Shown piece after piece: positions 36,169-44,951 of a DNA stretch of 64,000 nucleotides. Below the pieces are notes generated by a model. That model saw only the letters and a program-made list of their open reading frames with translations. It searched no databases and had not been told where the DNA came from. The first letter of the stretch is position 1. Each line of letters starts with the position of its first letter. Source of the stretch: Microbacteriaceae bacterium VKM Ac-2854 (lineage in GTDB: Bacteria > Actinomycetota > Actinomycetes > Actinomycetales > Microbacteriaceae); assembly GCA_013205085.1 (NCBI GenBank), contig JABMLH010000001.1, positions 186,001 through 250,000 on the forward strand, written 5' to 3'. The translations under genes and the position numbers were made by a program.

Positions 36169-37734
36169 ATGAGTAGCGAAGACCCGCACGGCCGCGAGGA
36201 CATCGCGGACAAACTGGAGAACTGGCGCGAGACCGTGGGCGACCGCGGCAACGCGGAGCACGAATTCGACGGCGAGGACGCCGGGTACCACAAGACGTTG
36301 AAACCCCGGCAGATCCAGATGATCGCGATCGGCGGAGCCATCGGCACCGGCCTCTTCCTCGGCGCGGGCGGTCGGCTCGCGTCCTCGGGGCCCGCGTTGA
36401 TCCTGGTCTACGCGGTCTGCGGATTCTTCGCCTTCCTCATCCTGCGCGCCCTCGGCGAGCTGGTGCTGCACCGTCCGTCCTCCGGCTCCTTCGTCTCGTA
36501 CGCCCGCGAGTTCTACGGCGAGAAGATGGCCTACGCGGCCGGCTGGATGTACTTCCTGAACTGGGCGATGACCTCGATCGTCGACGTCACGGCCGCCGCG
36601 ATCTACGTGCACTTCTGGGGCCAGTACATCCCGTTCCTCGCCGCGATCCCGGAGTGGATCACCGCGCTGGTGGCGCTCGCCGTGGTGCTCTCGCTGAACC
36701 TGGTGTCGGTGAAGGTGTTCGGCGAGATGGAGTTCTGGTTCGCGCTGATCAAGGTCACCGCGCTGGTGGCGTTCCTGATCGTGGGCATCATCTTCCTGAT
36801 CTTCGTCGGGCGCACGGATGCCGGGGTGACCGGCTTCTCGGTGATCACGGACAACGGCGGCTTCTTCCCGACGGACGCCTTCGCGCCGATCCTCGCCATC
36901 AGCGGTGTGGTGTTCGCCTACGCCGCGATCGAGCTGGTCGGCACGGCGGCGGGCGAGACGGCCGAGCCGGCGAAGGTGATGCCGAAGGCCGTGAACACGG
37001 TGATCTTCCGGATCGCGATCTTCTACGTGGGCTCGGTGCTGCTGCTCTCGCTGCTGCTGCCGTACTCGGCGTACAGCGCCGACGAATCGCCGTTCGTCAC
37101 CTTCTTCTCCAACGTCGGTGGCGCCGAGACCGGGGCGATCGTCGCGTCGATCATGAACTTCGTGGTGCTCACCGCTGCGCTCTCCTCGCTGAACGCGGGG
37201 CTGTACTCGACCGGACGCATCCTGCGCTCGATGTCGGTGAACGGATCCGCCCCGCGGTTCACGGGCAGGATGAACGCCGCCGGCGTGCCGTTCGGCGGCA
37301 TCCTGCTGACCGCGACGCTGACGCTGCTGGGCGTGATCCTCTCGGCGTTCCTCGGCGCGACGGAGGCGTTCAACGTGGTGCTGGAGATCTCGGCGCTGGG
37401 CATCATCGGCGGCTGGGCGACCATCGTCCTCTGTCAGATCCAGCTGCACCGCTGGGCGAAGCAGGGCAAGCTCGAGCGGCCGTCGTTCCAGCTGTTCGGG
37501 GCGCCGTTCACCGCGTACCTGACGCTGGCGTTCCTCGCCTTCGTCCTGGTCACGATGGGCTTCAGCGACACCGGCCGCTGGGTGCTCGCGAGCCTGATCG
37601 TGCTGATCCCGCTGCTCATCCTCGGCTGGTACCTGCAACGCGGCCGCATCCTCGCCGCCGCCGCCGCGCGCGAGGGCTACACCGGCGCCTTCCCGGTCGT
37701 CGCCGAACGCCCCGCCTTCGACAAGGACAAGTAA
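36169..37734 (+). CDS. Amino acid permease (APC family, AnsP/GabP/CycA-like)
   Basis: This 521-residue permease has 12 hydrophobic helices and the APC signature [19 protein letters not shown] (about residues 46-64), [15 protein letters not shown] in helix 3, and [20 protein letters not shown] near residue 265. The closest named relatives are asparagine, GABA and D-serine/D-alanine/glycine proton symporters; the exact substrate is not readable. ATG 36169 was chosen for the GGAG six bases upstream; ATG 36157 is in frame too. The N-terminal tail of about 45 residues is charged and cytosolic. Confidence 0.93.
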   Translation: MSSEDPHGREDIADKLENWRETVGDRGNAEHEFDGEDAGYHKTLKPRQIQMIAIGGAIGTGLFLGAGGRLASSGPALILVYAVCGFFAFLILRALGELVLHRPSSGSFVSYAREFYGEKMAYAAGWMYFLNWAMTSIVDVTAAAIYVHFWGQYIPFLAAIPEWITALVALAVVLSLNLVSVKVFGEMEFWFALIKVTALVAFLIVGIIFLIFVGRTDAGVTGFSVITDNGGFFPTDAFAPILAISGVVFAYAAIELVGTAAGETAEPAKVMPKAVNTVIFRIAIFYVGSVLLLSLLLPYSAYSADESPFVTFFSNVGGAETGAIVASIMNFVVLTAALSSLNAGLYSTGRILRSMSVNGSAPRFTGRMNAAGVPFGGILLTATLTLLGVILSAFLGATEAFNVVLEISALGIIGGWATIVLCQIQLHRWAKQGKLERPSFQLFGAPFTAYLTLAFLAFVLVTMGFSDTGRWVLASLIVLIPLLILGWYLQRGRILAAAAAREGYTGAFPVVAERPAFDKDK

Positions 37735-37736
37735 CA

Positions 37737-37781
37737 GCGAAAAGTTGCAGCCCTCGGCGGTCGGGGGCTGCAACTTTTCGC
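37737..37781. repeat. Family B palindromic repeat, copy 2
   Basis: Perfect 17 bp arms GCGAAAAGTTGCAGCCC (37737-37753) and its inverse (37765-37781). It fills the whole gap between the convergent permease and DoxX-like genes, three bases from either stop. Confidence 0.92.
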
Positions 37782-37783
37782 GA

Positions 37784-38125
37784 TCAGGGGCGGAGGGCCC
37801 AGAGGATCAGGGGCAGCTGGAGGGGGAGGCGCAGAAGCGTGACGGCGCGGGCGCGTGGGGTGCGGGCATCCTGGGCCATCTGGACGTTGCCGGGGAAGAC
37901 GGCGACCATCAGAGCGGCGGTGGCGAGGCCGCCGACGGCACGGGTACGCGGATGCGCGAGCGCGGCCGCGCAGGCCAGTTCGGCGACGCCGGAGACGTAG
38001 ACCCAGGCGCGCGCGGAGCCGGGGATCCAGCGCGGCACGACGCGGTCGAAGACGCGCGGCCTCGCCAGGTGGATGGTGCCCGAGGTCGCGAGGATCCCGG
38101 TCAACAGCTTGGTCGTCACGATCAT
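37784..38125 (-). CDS. DoxX-like small membrane protein
   Basis: This 113-residue protein has four hydrophobic helices with GTIHLARPRVFDRVVPRWIP and YVSGVAELACAAALAHPRTR, matching the DoxX-like family often annotated as quinol oxidase subunit or MauE relatives. Its role is undefined. ATG at 38125. It is divergent from a MarR gene only 41 bases away, suggesting shared control. Confidence 0.85.
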   Translation of the reverse strand: MIVTTKLLTGILATSGTIHLARPRVFDRVVPRWIPGSARAWVYVSGVAELACAAALAHPRTRAVGGLATAALMVAVFPGNVQMAQDARTPRARAVTLLRLPLQLPLILWALRP

Positions 38126-38166
38126 GGGGACAGTGTGACGCGCGAGCCTGGGCGTATCGTGGCGTT

Positions 38167-38586
38167 ATGGCTGATCAACGACCGATCGGATACTGGCTCA
38201 AGCTCGTCGACCGCCTGATCGACGAGCGCTTCGCGGAGACGCTCGACGAGCACGGCGTGACCCGACGGCAGTGGCAGCTGCTGAACGTGCTCAGCCGCGG
38301 ACCGGGCACCGCCGAGGAGCTCGATGCGGCGATCGCTCCGTTCCTGCACGGCGACGAGGGCGAGAGTTCGGCCGATCACCTCGCCGAACTCGTCGACAGC
38401 GGCTGGGTCGTGACGGGTTCTTCCGGATACGCCATCACGGAGCGGGGCACTCTGGCGTTCAGCCGTCTGGAGGAGGTCGTCGCGGCCAACCGCACCGCCG
38501 CGACCGAGGGCCTGACGCAATCCGAGTACAACGAGACCCTGCGCGTGCTGGAGGTGCTGGCCCGCAACCTCGGCTGGGACGGCTGA
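38167..38586 (+). CDS. MarR-family winged-helix regulator
   Basis: This 139-residue protein carries a winged helix-turn-helix: VTRRQWQLLNVLSRGPGTAE, then a recognition-helix area with SADHLAELVDSGWVV and a wing GYAITERGTLAFSRLEE. The dimerising helices are at both ends. The ATG at 38167 is the first in good context. The DoxX-like gene diverges 41 bases away and is the likely target. Confidence 0.85.
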   Translation: MADQRPIGYWLKLVDRLIDERFAETLDEHGVTRRQWQLLNVLSRGPGTAEELDAAIAPFLHGDEGESSADHLAELVDSGWVVTGSSGYAITERGTLAFSRLEEVVAANRTAATEGLTQSEYNETLRVLEVLARNLGWDG

Positions 38587-38592
38587 CGCGTG

Positions 38593-38663
38593 GATCCCGC
38601 GAGATGCCTCTTTCGTACACTTCTCCCGGCGTGTCGCGTATAGAAGAGGCATCTCGCGGGATC
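38593..38663. repeat. Family A palindromic repeat, copy 2
   Basis: Arms 38593-38618 and 38638-38663 pair around the core GCGAGATGCCTCTT with a few mismatches. The loop again ends GGCGTGTCGC as in copy 1. It lies between convergent genes. Confidence 0.9.
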
Positions 38664-38667
38664 GGGG

Positions 38668-40422
38668 TCAGCGCCCGCCCTGGGGGCCGCCGCCGCCGCC
38701 CATCCCCGTGCTCGCGGCCGCCTCGCCCGCGGTGACGGTGACGGAAACGCTGCCGGCGGTCACCGTGTAGCTCTCGCCCGAGGTGATCGCGGCGGCCGAG
38801 ACCACCACGTTCTGGAACGTCTTCTCGGCGGCGAAGCTCGCGATCACGGTGCCGGTCGAGTCGGTGACGCTCACCTCCGTGCCCGCGGACACCGAGGATC
38901 CGAGCGTCGCCGAGAGCCAACCCTGACTCGAATCCGACGCGGGCGAGACCACCATGCCCGAGCTGCCGGCCGCGATCAGCTCGCCGCCCGAGACGGTGAG
39001 AGTGCCGTTCACATCCAGTGCGCCGTTGCCGCTGCCGGTGGGCCCGTTCACCAGGATCGTGCCGCCCGTGATCGCGGCGCTGCCATTGGAATCGAGGCCG
39101 TCCCCCTCGGCGCTGATGGTCACGTCGCCGCCCGAGATGGTGATCACCGAGCCGTCGTCGCCCATGCCGCCGCCACCCATCCCGCCGGAGTCGGTCGTGG
39201 TTCCGGCTGACGCGTTCAGGCCGTCGTCGCTCGCGGTCGCCGTCACAACACCCGCCGCGATCCGGATGTCGGCGCTCTCGATCGCCTCGTACGACTCGGT
39301 GACGTCGACGCTCGCGCCGTCCAGCAGCAGGGCCGTGTCGGCGTGGATGCCGTCGTCGCCCGAGGCGAGGGTGAGCGTGCCGCCGGTGGTGTGCACCCAG
39401 GTGTCGGAGTGCACGGCGTCGTCGGCCGCGTCGATCGCGACGTCGCCGCCCTCGACATCGACCATCACGCCGGCCTTGAGCCCCTTGGCGCTGGCATCCT
39501 CGGCCACCGTGGCGCCGGATCCACCACCCGCGGTGATGTCGAGGGCGCCGCCGGTGACCACCACGTCGGTGCTCGACTGCGCGCCGTCGCCCTGCGCGTC
39601 GATCGTGATGTCGCCGCCGCTGATCTCGATCCAGCCTTTCGTCGCATCCTCGTCGTTGTCGGCCTTCAGGCCGTCGCCGCCGCTGATCACGCTGATCGTG
39701 CCGCCGGAGATGACGAGGGAGTCCTTGCCGCGGATGCCGTCGTCGGCGGCGGTCACCGTGATGGTGCCGGAGAGGATCGCGAGCGAGTCCTTGCCGGTGA
39801 TGCCGTCGTTGCCGTTGCCGGTCACGTCCAGCGCGCCGTCGCCGGTGATCACGAGGTCGGCCGCGCTGTAGAGCGCAGCGTTCGACTCGGCGTCCTCGGC
39901 GTAGGAGGAGGTGTCGCTGAGGGTGTTCGTGGAGCCGTCGGCCAGCACGACCACGGCTCTCTCCGCCGCGGCGACGGTGATCGCGGAGGTGGTCGAGCTG
40001 GCGATGCTGGCGTCGTCGAGCACGAGGTAGACGGTGCCGGTGTCGCCCGAGTCCACGATCAGCTGCCCGTTGGTCAGCGTGCCGCTGACCACGTAGCTAC
40101 CGCTCGCGGTGATGGTGACGGTACTGCCGTCGACGGTGACGCCGTCGCCGTCGACGCTCGCGGAGTCACCGCTGAGGGTGATCGTGGTGGCCGCAGCGGT
40201 GTTGTACTCATCGGCGTCCGCGGTGTCGACCGCGGTGGCGTTCGCGGCGATGATCTGCTGCGAGGTCGAGGTGAGCTCGGTGCCGACGGCCTCCACCGTC
40301 GTCGCGGTACCGGTGGCGGCGCTGTCGCCGCCGGTCGTGGCGGCCACGGTACTCGCGCAGCCGGCGAGGAGCGCGCCGGTCAGTGTGAAGCCGGCGAGGA
40401 GGGTGAGGGTACGGGGTTTCAT
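38668..40422 (-). CDS. Surface lipoprotein with Cthe_2159-type carbohydrate-binding beta-helix
   Basis: This 584-residue exported lipoprotein has the signal peptide MKPRTLTLLAGFTLTGALLA and lipobox LAGC (Cys22). The rest is a long array of short strand repeats such as ITGKDSLAILSGTITVTAAD and DGIRGKDSLVISGG, with many DDG/GDG turns. This is characteristic of the calcium-binding, polygalacturonate-binding Cthe_2159 family, a parallel beta-helix. The C-terminus is Gly-rich. The ATG at 40422 follows TGAGGA. It is eight bases downstream of the VTC-domain gene. These two families usually occur with DUF4956 and CotH proteins, which are absent here. Confidence 0.88.
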   Translation of the reverse strand: MKPRTLTLLAGFTLTGALLAGCASTVAATTGGDSAATGTATTVEAVGTELTSTSQQIIAANATAVDTADADEYNTAAATTITLSGDSASVDGDGVTVDGSTVTITASGSYVVSGTLTNGQLIVDSGDTGTVYLVLDDASIASSTTSAITVAAAERAVVVLADGSTNTLSDTSSYAEDAESNAALYSAADLVITGDGALDVTGNGNDGITGKDSLAILSGTITVTAADDGIRGKDSLVISGGTISVISGGDGLKADNDEDATKGWIEISGGDITIDAQGDGAQSSTDVVVTGGALDITAGGGSGATVAEDASAKGLKAGVMVDVEGGDVAIDAADDAVHSDTWVHTTGGTLTLASGDDGIHADTALLLDGASVDVTESYEAIESADIRIAAGVVTATASDDGLNASAGTTTDSGGMGGGGMGDDGSVITISGGDVTISAEGDGLDSNGSAAITGGTILVNGPTGSGNGALDVNGTLTVSGGELIAAGSSGMVVSPASDSSQGWLSATLGSSVSAGTEVSVTDSTGTVIASFAAEKTFQNVVVSAAAITSGESYTVTAGSVSVTVTAGEAAASTGMGGGGGPQGGR

Positions 40423-40430
40423 CGGGGTCC

Positions 40431-41189
40431 TCAGGCTGCGGCGACGTCGGTCGCGAATGACTGGCGCAGGGTGCGCGCCCACTTGTTGGCTGGCAGGTCG
40501 CCGCGGAAGGCGGCGAGCCCGGTGGCGTACTTCGAGAGCGACGTCGGCCGGTGGCCGTTCGCCCAGAGCGCCCTGTCGACCTCGGAGGCGCGGGCGCCCG
40601 ACTTGGTCTCGACGATCACGATCTCGGGGCGGTCGAGGGTGAGGGCGCCGAGTTGCCAGCTGAGCCCGGTGTCGATCGTGGCGCGACTCTCGGAGGCGGG
40701 GAGGTAGAGCGTGGTGCGGGCGTAGCGGGTGATCATCGTGGCCACGAGGCTGGCGGGATCGATGTCGGAGACGCCGTCGAGGGTCTCCGCGATGTAGTCC
40801 AGGCCCGCGGCGGTGAGGCTGTCGCGATGAGCGATGTCGTATTCCAGCCGCTCCTTGACGGTGGCGCTGCGGGCGCCGCGGGTCTTCACCTCCAGATACG
40901 ACTGGCCGGAATCGAGGTAGCTGCGCGTGCGGATCTTGAAGCGCTTGCGTCGGCCGCGCGCGGCGAGCAGGTAGCTGGTGAGTTCGGGGGTGTCGAAGTA
41001 GACGGACTCGTAGTCGGAGTGCCGCTGGCCGTCGATCTCGAGGACGCGCGTGCCCGGGTCGAGATCGGCGAGCACCGCCTCCAGGCCTTCGGCCGGGACG
41101 ATGTACTTGCGGTCGACGCGGGTCTGCAGGGCCGCCTTCTCGATCAGCTCATCGAGCGAGATGGCGGCGAACGTGTCGAGAAGGGTCAT
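40431..41189 (-). CDS. VTC-domain (polyphosphate polymerase-like) protein
   Basis: This 252-residue protein belongs to the CYTH/triphosphate-tunnel superfamily VTC branch. It has TRVDRKYIVP at residues 24-33, YFDTPELTSYLLAARG, RKRFKIRTRSYLDSG and YLEVKTRG...KERLEYD. The alternating basic and acidic tunnel residues are intact. Eukaryotic VTC4 makes polyphosphate; the bacterial members' product is unproven. It precedes the carbohydrate-binding lipoprotein by eight bases, so they are co-transcribed. The ATG at 41189 follows CGGAG. Confidence 0.9.
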   Translation of the reverse strand: MTLLDTFAAISLDELIEKAALQTRVDRKYIVPAEGLEAVLADLDPGTRVLEIDGQRHSDYESVYFDTPELTSYLLAARGRRKRFKIRTRSYLDSGQSYLEVKTRGARSATVKERLEYDIAHRDSLTAAGLDYIAETLDGVSDIDPASLVATMITRYARTTLYLPASESRATIDTGLSWQLGALTLDRPEIVIVETKSGARASEVDRALWANGHRPTSLSKYATGLAAFRGDLPANKWARTLRQSFATDVAAA

Positions 41190-41285
41190 GGGAACTCCGA
41201 ACGGTTGGTGTCGTGGTGGTGTCCATTCGACGGCGGGGCGCTGTGCGGCTGCTATGCGCGGTCTATGGCGCGGGTTCGGGTTGGT

Positions 41286-41366
41286 GCCTGCAGCAGATGA
41301 CGATGATCGGGGGTGTGGCACGCGTTCGAGGCATCGGCAGGGCCGATCGACGTCATTTGCTGCGGC
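41286..41366. repeat. Family H palindromic repeat, left copy
   Basis: GCCTGCAGCAGATGACG (from 41286) is inverted as CGTCATTTGCTGCGGC ending at 41366, and outer bases GATGATC/GATCGA pair partly. The right arm overlaps the last codons of the AbiEi/DUF559 gene. A second copy lies 1 kb away at 42308-42392. Confidence 0.75.
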
Positions 41367-42237
41367 GACGGCCCCTCCGAAGGTGCGCACCGCGCTCGAT
41401 CGCGCGCTCGATGACGGACTGCGTATGCTCCCAGGTGTTCATCACCTGCTTGCGGTCGATCCGCACGCGCTCGTAGTCCTGATCGAAAAGCTCCAGATCG
41501 CGCCGGTAGTCCTCGTCGAGCTGTTCCTGGGTCGAGTGGTAAGTGCGGCCATCCGTCTCCACCACCATCCGGTCGCCGATCACGACATCGACGTGCCCGA
41601 CGCCCGAGATGAACACCTGTGTGCGGACCTGCAGTCCGCGGCGCGTGAAGGCGAGTCGCACCCGGGACTCCAGGCCCGACTGGCATTTCGGATCGACCTT
41701 GTCGAGGATCCAGCGTCTGGTCGCGGGCAGGAGCGAGCCCAACGCCATCAGATCGTCGAACCCGATCGCCCCCGTGTTGACCGCGGAGTCGAGCGTCACG
41801 ATCGCATCCGACGGGTCGATGCACATGATCATGTGCAGCAGCGCGGACGCGATCCCGTCGACCGAGTTCGATGCGGGCTCGCAACCAGGCCAGCGTGCCC
41901 AGTGCACTCGGACGACGCCGTGCGAGCGCACGTCTCCACTGCGACGCTGGATCGCGATATGCACACCCTTCGCCTCGACGACCCAGAGCCCTGCCTTCTT
42001 CAACGCTGAGACGCAGGTGAGCACGCCGCCGTGCGCGACCGCGATCGTCTCGAACTCATCCACGCCGGGCAGGGCGAACCAGCCGCGGCGAACACGCACG
42101 ACGAGCCCGTCCGCGACGGCCCGGCGCAGGGTGTTGGCTTGCACCCCGGCACGATTCAACTGAGCGGCGGACGCGAAGCCGTGGTGTTCGGCGAGGGTGT
42201 TCAGCAGAAATTCCATGCAGTCCAGCGTGACGATCAT
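41353..42237 (-). CDS. AbiEi-like winged helix plus DUF559/Vsr-like nuclease domain protein
   Basis: This is a 294-residue protein. The N-terminal 80 residues (FASAAQLNRAGVQANTLRRA, then VRRGWFALPG) look like the AbiEi antitoxin winged helix. The C-terminal 100 residues hold GVGHVDVVIGDRMVVETDGR followed by YHSTQEQLDEDYRRDLEL, a DUF559-type restriction-like fold with a D...E-x-D/K-like core. Such genes are common in actinobacterial accessory regions but their role is unproven; no AbiEii partner is adjacent. GAGGA precedes the ATG at 42237. The gene is flanked by two copies of the family H repeat. Confidence 0.8.
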   Translation of the reverse strand: MIVTLDCMEFLLNTLAEHHGFASAAQLNRAGVQANTLRRAVADGLVVRVRRGWFALPGVDEFETIAVAHGGVLTCVSALKKAGLWVVEAKGVHIAIQRRSGDVRSHGVVRVHWARWPGCEPASNSVDGIASALLHMIMCIDPSDAIVTLDSAVNTGAIGFDDLMALGSLLPATRRWILDKVDPKCQSGLESRVRLAFTRRGLQVRTQVFISGVGHVDVVIGDRMVVETDGRTYHSTQEQLDEDYRRDLELFDQDYERVRIDRKQVMNTWEHTQSVIERAIERGAHLRRGRRRSK

Positions 42238-42307
42238 GAGCCGTCCTCGCTTCACTGAGCGGGCCGAACGGGAAAGGTCGCCCCTCTCGGGAGGCTGTGG
42301 AGGAGGA

Positions 42308-42392
42308 GTGCCTGCAGCAAATGACGTCGAGCGTGCTCTGGAGCGCGATTTCGAACCGCCGGGCCCTCGTTCATCGTCATGTGCTGCACGCC
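42308..42392. repeat. Family H palindromic repeat, right copy
   Basis: GTGCCTGCAGCAAATGACG (42308-42326) is inverted as CGTCATGTGCTGCACGCC (ending at 42392). With the left copy it forms direct repeats bracketing the DUF559 gene. Confidence 0.75.
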
Positions 42393-42399
42393 TGCCACG

Positions 42400-43695
42400 A
42401 TGGATGCCGTGACGGACAGCCTGCGGATCGAAGCGACCCTCCTCGAGACCGGGATCCGACGGGTGATCCAGCTCGATGGCGCGATGACCCTGGCCGCCGT
42501 CCACGACGTGCTGCAGACCGTGTTCGGTTGGGAGGACCGCCACCTGCACGAGTTCAGCGACGACGAGGTGTCGACCTCGGCGTCGCTGCGCTGGCTCGAC
42601 GCCGAGGGGCTCGCGGAGGGATTCGACGGGCTGCCCGAGACCGAGTGGAGCATCGCCTCGGCGTTCGGCGCGTCCGGCGGCGTGCTGCACTACCTCTACG
42701 ACTTCGGCGACAACTGGACCCACCGGCTCGAACTGCTCGCCACGCGTCCCGCGCTCGACGGCGAGCCGATGGCGCGCGTGGTGGCCGGCGAGCTCGGAGC
42801 GGCCCTCGAGGACTCCGGCGGCAGCTCCGGCTACGCGACGGCGGTCGAGGCCTGGGGCGACCCCACGCATCCGCTGCGCGAGTACGCCCTCAGCGCCCCC
42901 GGCCCGTGGCGCCGGTTCGACCCGCAGCTCTTCGACATCGACACCGTCAACGACGAACTCGCCGAGCTCGATCCCGTCACCGCGCCGACCCCGATGATGC
43001 CGAGACTCGTGGCCGACCTCGACGAGGGCGGGGCGCGGGCGTTCCGCCGCTACATCGCCCCCGTGCGCCGGGGTCCGGCGCCGGAGCCCGCCGAGATGGC
43101 GCGGTTCCTGCATCCGTACCTGTGGTTCATCGGGCGGATCGGCGAAGCCGGGGTCCCGGTGACGGATGCGGGCTGGCTGCAGCCCGCCTTCGTGCGCGAG
43201 GTGATGGACGAGCTGGGCTGGGCGGTGCGGTACCCCGCGACGGTGCGCAGCGAGAGCAGCACGCCGCCGGTGCGCCGGATGAAGGAGAACCTGCGCCAGC
43301 TGGGCCTGGTGCGCAAGTACCGCGGCCGGCTGCTGCCGCAGGCGAAGACCGCCGAGATCGTGGCGACGCCCGAGCGGCTCTGGGCGTACCTCGCCGCCGC
43401 GATCGGGCGCCTCGGCGTCCCCGCCGAGGTCGACGCGACCCTGCTGTACGCCGCGGAGATCGCCCTCGGCGGCGACGGCACGGGCCGTGACGAGCGGGTC
43501 GCCTTCGGTCTCGGCGCCCTCGGCTGGCAGCTGCGCGGCGAGGAGTGGCCGAGCGAGGCGGATGCGGCCGAACTGACCACAACGGTCCGGCGGATCTTCG
43601 CCGAGCTGGGTGAGCCACGCCGCCCGGGGTCCGCCGTCGTGGCGACTCCGATCCAGCGTGCCTTCGCCCGCGCGATCGTGCTCGCGGCGCCGTAG
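42400..43695 (+). CDS. Plasmid pRiA4b ORF-3-like domain protein
   Basis: This 431-residue soluble protein has an N-terminal pRiA4b_Orf3 domain: TGIRRVIQLDGAMTLAAVHD, VFGWEDRHLHEFSDD, LHYLYDFGDNWTHRLELLA, and an acidic WGDPTHP end. The C-terminal 250 residues are helical and unassigned. The family is spread on plasmids and in accessory regions; its function is unknown. ATG 42400 was chosen. It begins eight bases after the family H repeat, and the GTG of the next gene follows its stop directly, so it is coupled to the MFS gene. Confidence 0.88.
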   Translation: MDAVTDSLRIEATLLETGIRRVIQLDGAMTLAAVHDVLQTVFGWEDRHLHEFSDDEVSTSASLRWLDAEGLAEGFDGLPETEWSIASAFGASGGVLHYLYDFGDNWTHRLELLATRPALDGEPMARVVAGELGAALEDSGGSSGYATAVEAWGDPTHPLREYALSAPGPWRRFDPQLFDIDTVNDELAELDPVTAPTPMMPRLVADLDEGGARAFRRYIAPVRRGPAPEPAEMARFLHPYLWFIGRIGEAGVPVTDAGWLQPAFVREVMDELGWAVRYPATVRSESSTPPVRRMKENLRQLGLVRKYRGRLLPQAKTAEIVATPERLWAYLAAAIGRLGVPAEVDATLLYAAEIALGGDGTGRDERVAFGLGALGWQLRGEEWPSEADAAELTTTVRRIFAELGEPRRPGSAVVATPIQRAFARAIVLAAP

Positions 43696-44880
43696 GTGAG
43701 TGTCCTCAGCTACCAGGCCGCCTCCATCCCGCTGCGGTTGGCGAGTTCGGGCACGATCGTCGCCCTTCCGGTGCTCGCCGTCGAGCGCCTCGACGACGTC
43801 GCGGTCGGCGGGCTGCTCACCGCCCTCGCGCTGTTCCCGAGCATCGTCGCGGCTCCGCTGGTCGGCACGGTGCTCGACCGGCTGCGCCGCCCCAAGCTGC
43901 TCCTGATCGCCGCGGCCGTATCCACCGCGGCCGCCTATGCGCTCGCGGCCTTCCTCGGCGACGTGCCCACCGTTCTGATCGCGGTGGTGCTGCTGGTCGC
44001 CGGGCTCGGCGGCCCCGTGTTCACCGGCGGGATGTCCAGCTTCGTCACCAGCGCGATCCCGGATGCACGCACGGCCTACGCGCAGGACTCGCTCTCGTAC
44101 ACCGTCGCGCAGATCGGCGGCCCGGCCATCGCGGCGCTCGCGATCGCTGTGGACTCGGCTCGACTGGCGATGCTCGGGATGGCGGTGCTCGCCCTGGTGG
44201 GCGTCATCGGAGCGCTCGGACTGACCATGGCGGCCCGACCCGTGCCGCAGTCGGGCGTGCGAGCCACGATCGCGGCGGGCATCCGGCACCTCACCACCCA
44301 CCGGCCGATCGCGGTCGTCACGCTGGCCGGCACTCTGAGTCAGGTCGCCGGCGGGGCGGCGGGCGTCGCGGCCGTCGGACTCTCGCTCGAGCGCGCCGGT
44401 GGCCCGGGCGCCGCCGCGTGGATCGTCACCGCCTTCGCGATCGGCGGGCTGGTCGGTGCGATCGCGGTGGCGGCGCGGCGCGGGACGGATCGGCCACCCG
44501 CCTGGGTGATGGGCGCCTGCTACGTGGTGACCGGGCTCCTGCTGTTCGTCGCCGTGCCGGACCTGGGCATCCTCGTGGTCATCGCCGCGTTCGGCCTCGC
44601 CGGCGTGTTCACCTCGCCGTCGAACGCCGCGATGCTGCTGCTGCGCGATCTGGAGAGCCCGGCGAGCGTGAAGTCGCAGGTCTTCACGATCGGCTCGGGC
44701 CTGCGCTCCGCGGCCGCCGCCGTCGGCGCCGCGCTAGCGGGCGCGCTGTCGGGCCTGGACGCCGGGTGGCTCGTCGCCGGCATCGCCGCGGTATGGATCC
44801 TCTCCGGCTGCATCCTCGCGTGGTTCCCCCGCCGCCCGACCCCGCGAGATGCCTCTTCTGTACGCGACACGCCGCGCTGA
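43696..44880 (+). CDS. MFS transporter with a repeat-derived C-terminus
   Basis: This 394-residue membrane protein has 10-12 helices, with the MFS loop VLDRLRRPKLLL after helix 2 and ERAGGPGAAAWIVTAFAIGG starting the second half. It resembles exporters of the MFS drug-resistance group without a clear substrate. The GTG start directly follows the upstream stop. The last 14 residues, ending RDASSVRDTPR, are encoded by the left arm and loop of family A repeat copy 3, so the native C-terminus was probably replaced. Confidence 0.88.
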   Translation: MSVLSYQAASIPLRLASSGTIVALPVLAVERLDDVAVGGLLTALALFPSIVAAPLVGTVLDRLRRPKLLLIAAAVSTAAAYALAAFLGDVPTVLIAVVLLVAGLGGPVFTGGMSSFVTSAIPDARTAYAQDSLSYTVAQIGGPAIAALAIAVDSARLAMLGMAVLALVGVIGALGLTMAARPVPQSGVRATIAAGIRHLTTHRPIAVVTLAGTLSQVAGGAAGVAAVGLSLERAGGPGAAAWIVTAFAIGGLVGAIAVAARRGTDRPPAWVMGACYVVTGLLLFVAVPDLGILVVIAAFGLAGVFTSPSNAAMLLLRDLESPASVKSQVFTIGSGLRSAAAAVGAALAGALSGLDAGWLVAGIAAVWILSGCILAWFPRRPTPRDASSVRDTPR

Positions 44881-44906
44881 GCGTACGAAAGAGGCATCTC
44901 GCGGGG
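44840..44906. repeat. Family A palindromic repeat, copy 3 (inverted)
   Basis: Arms 44840-44863 and 44883-44906 share the core GCGAGATGCCTCTTCTGTAC. The loop begins GCGACACGCC, the reverse complement of the GGCGTGTCGC loop end in copies 1 and 2, so this copy is inserted in the opposite orientation. It overlaps the MFS 3' end. Confidence 0.9.
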
Positions 44907-44951
44907 GCGAGACGGGGTGAGGCGGGCGCGAGGCGGGCGTACGATCGCGGC

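Noticed and set aside
42400-43695. A transposon passenger or IS element based on the pRiA4b ORF-3 name
   Set aside because: No transposase and no convincing terminal inverted repeats enclose this gene; the family H repeat lies only on one side.
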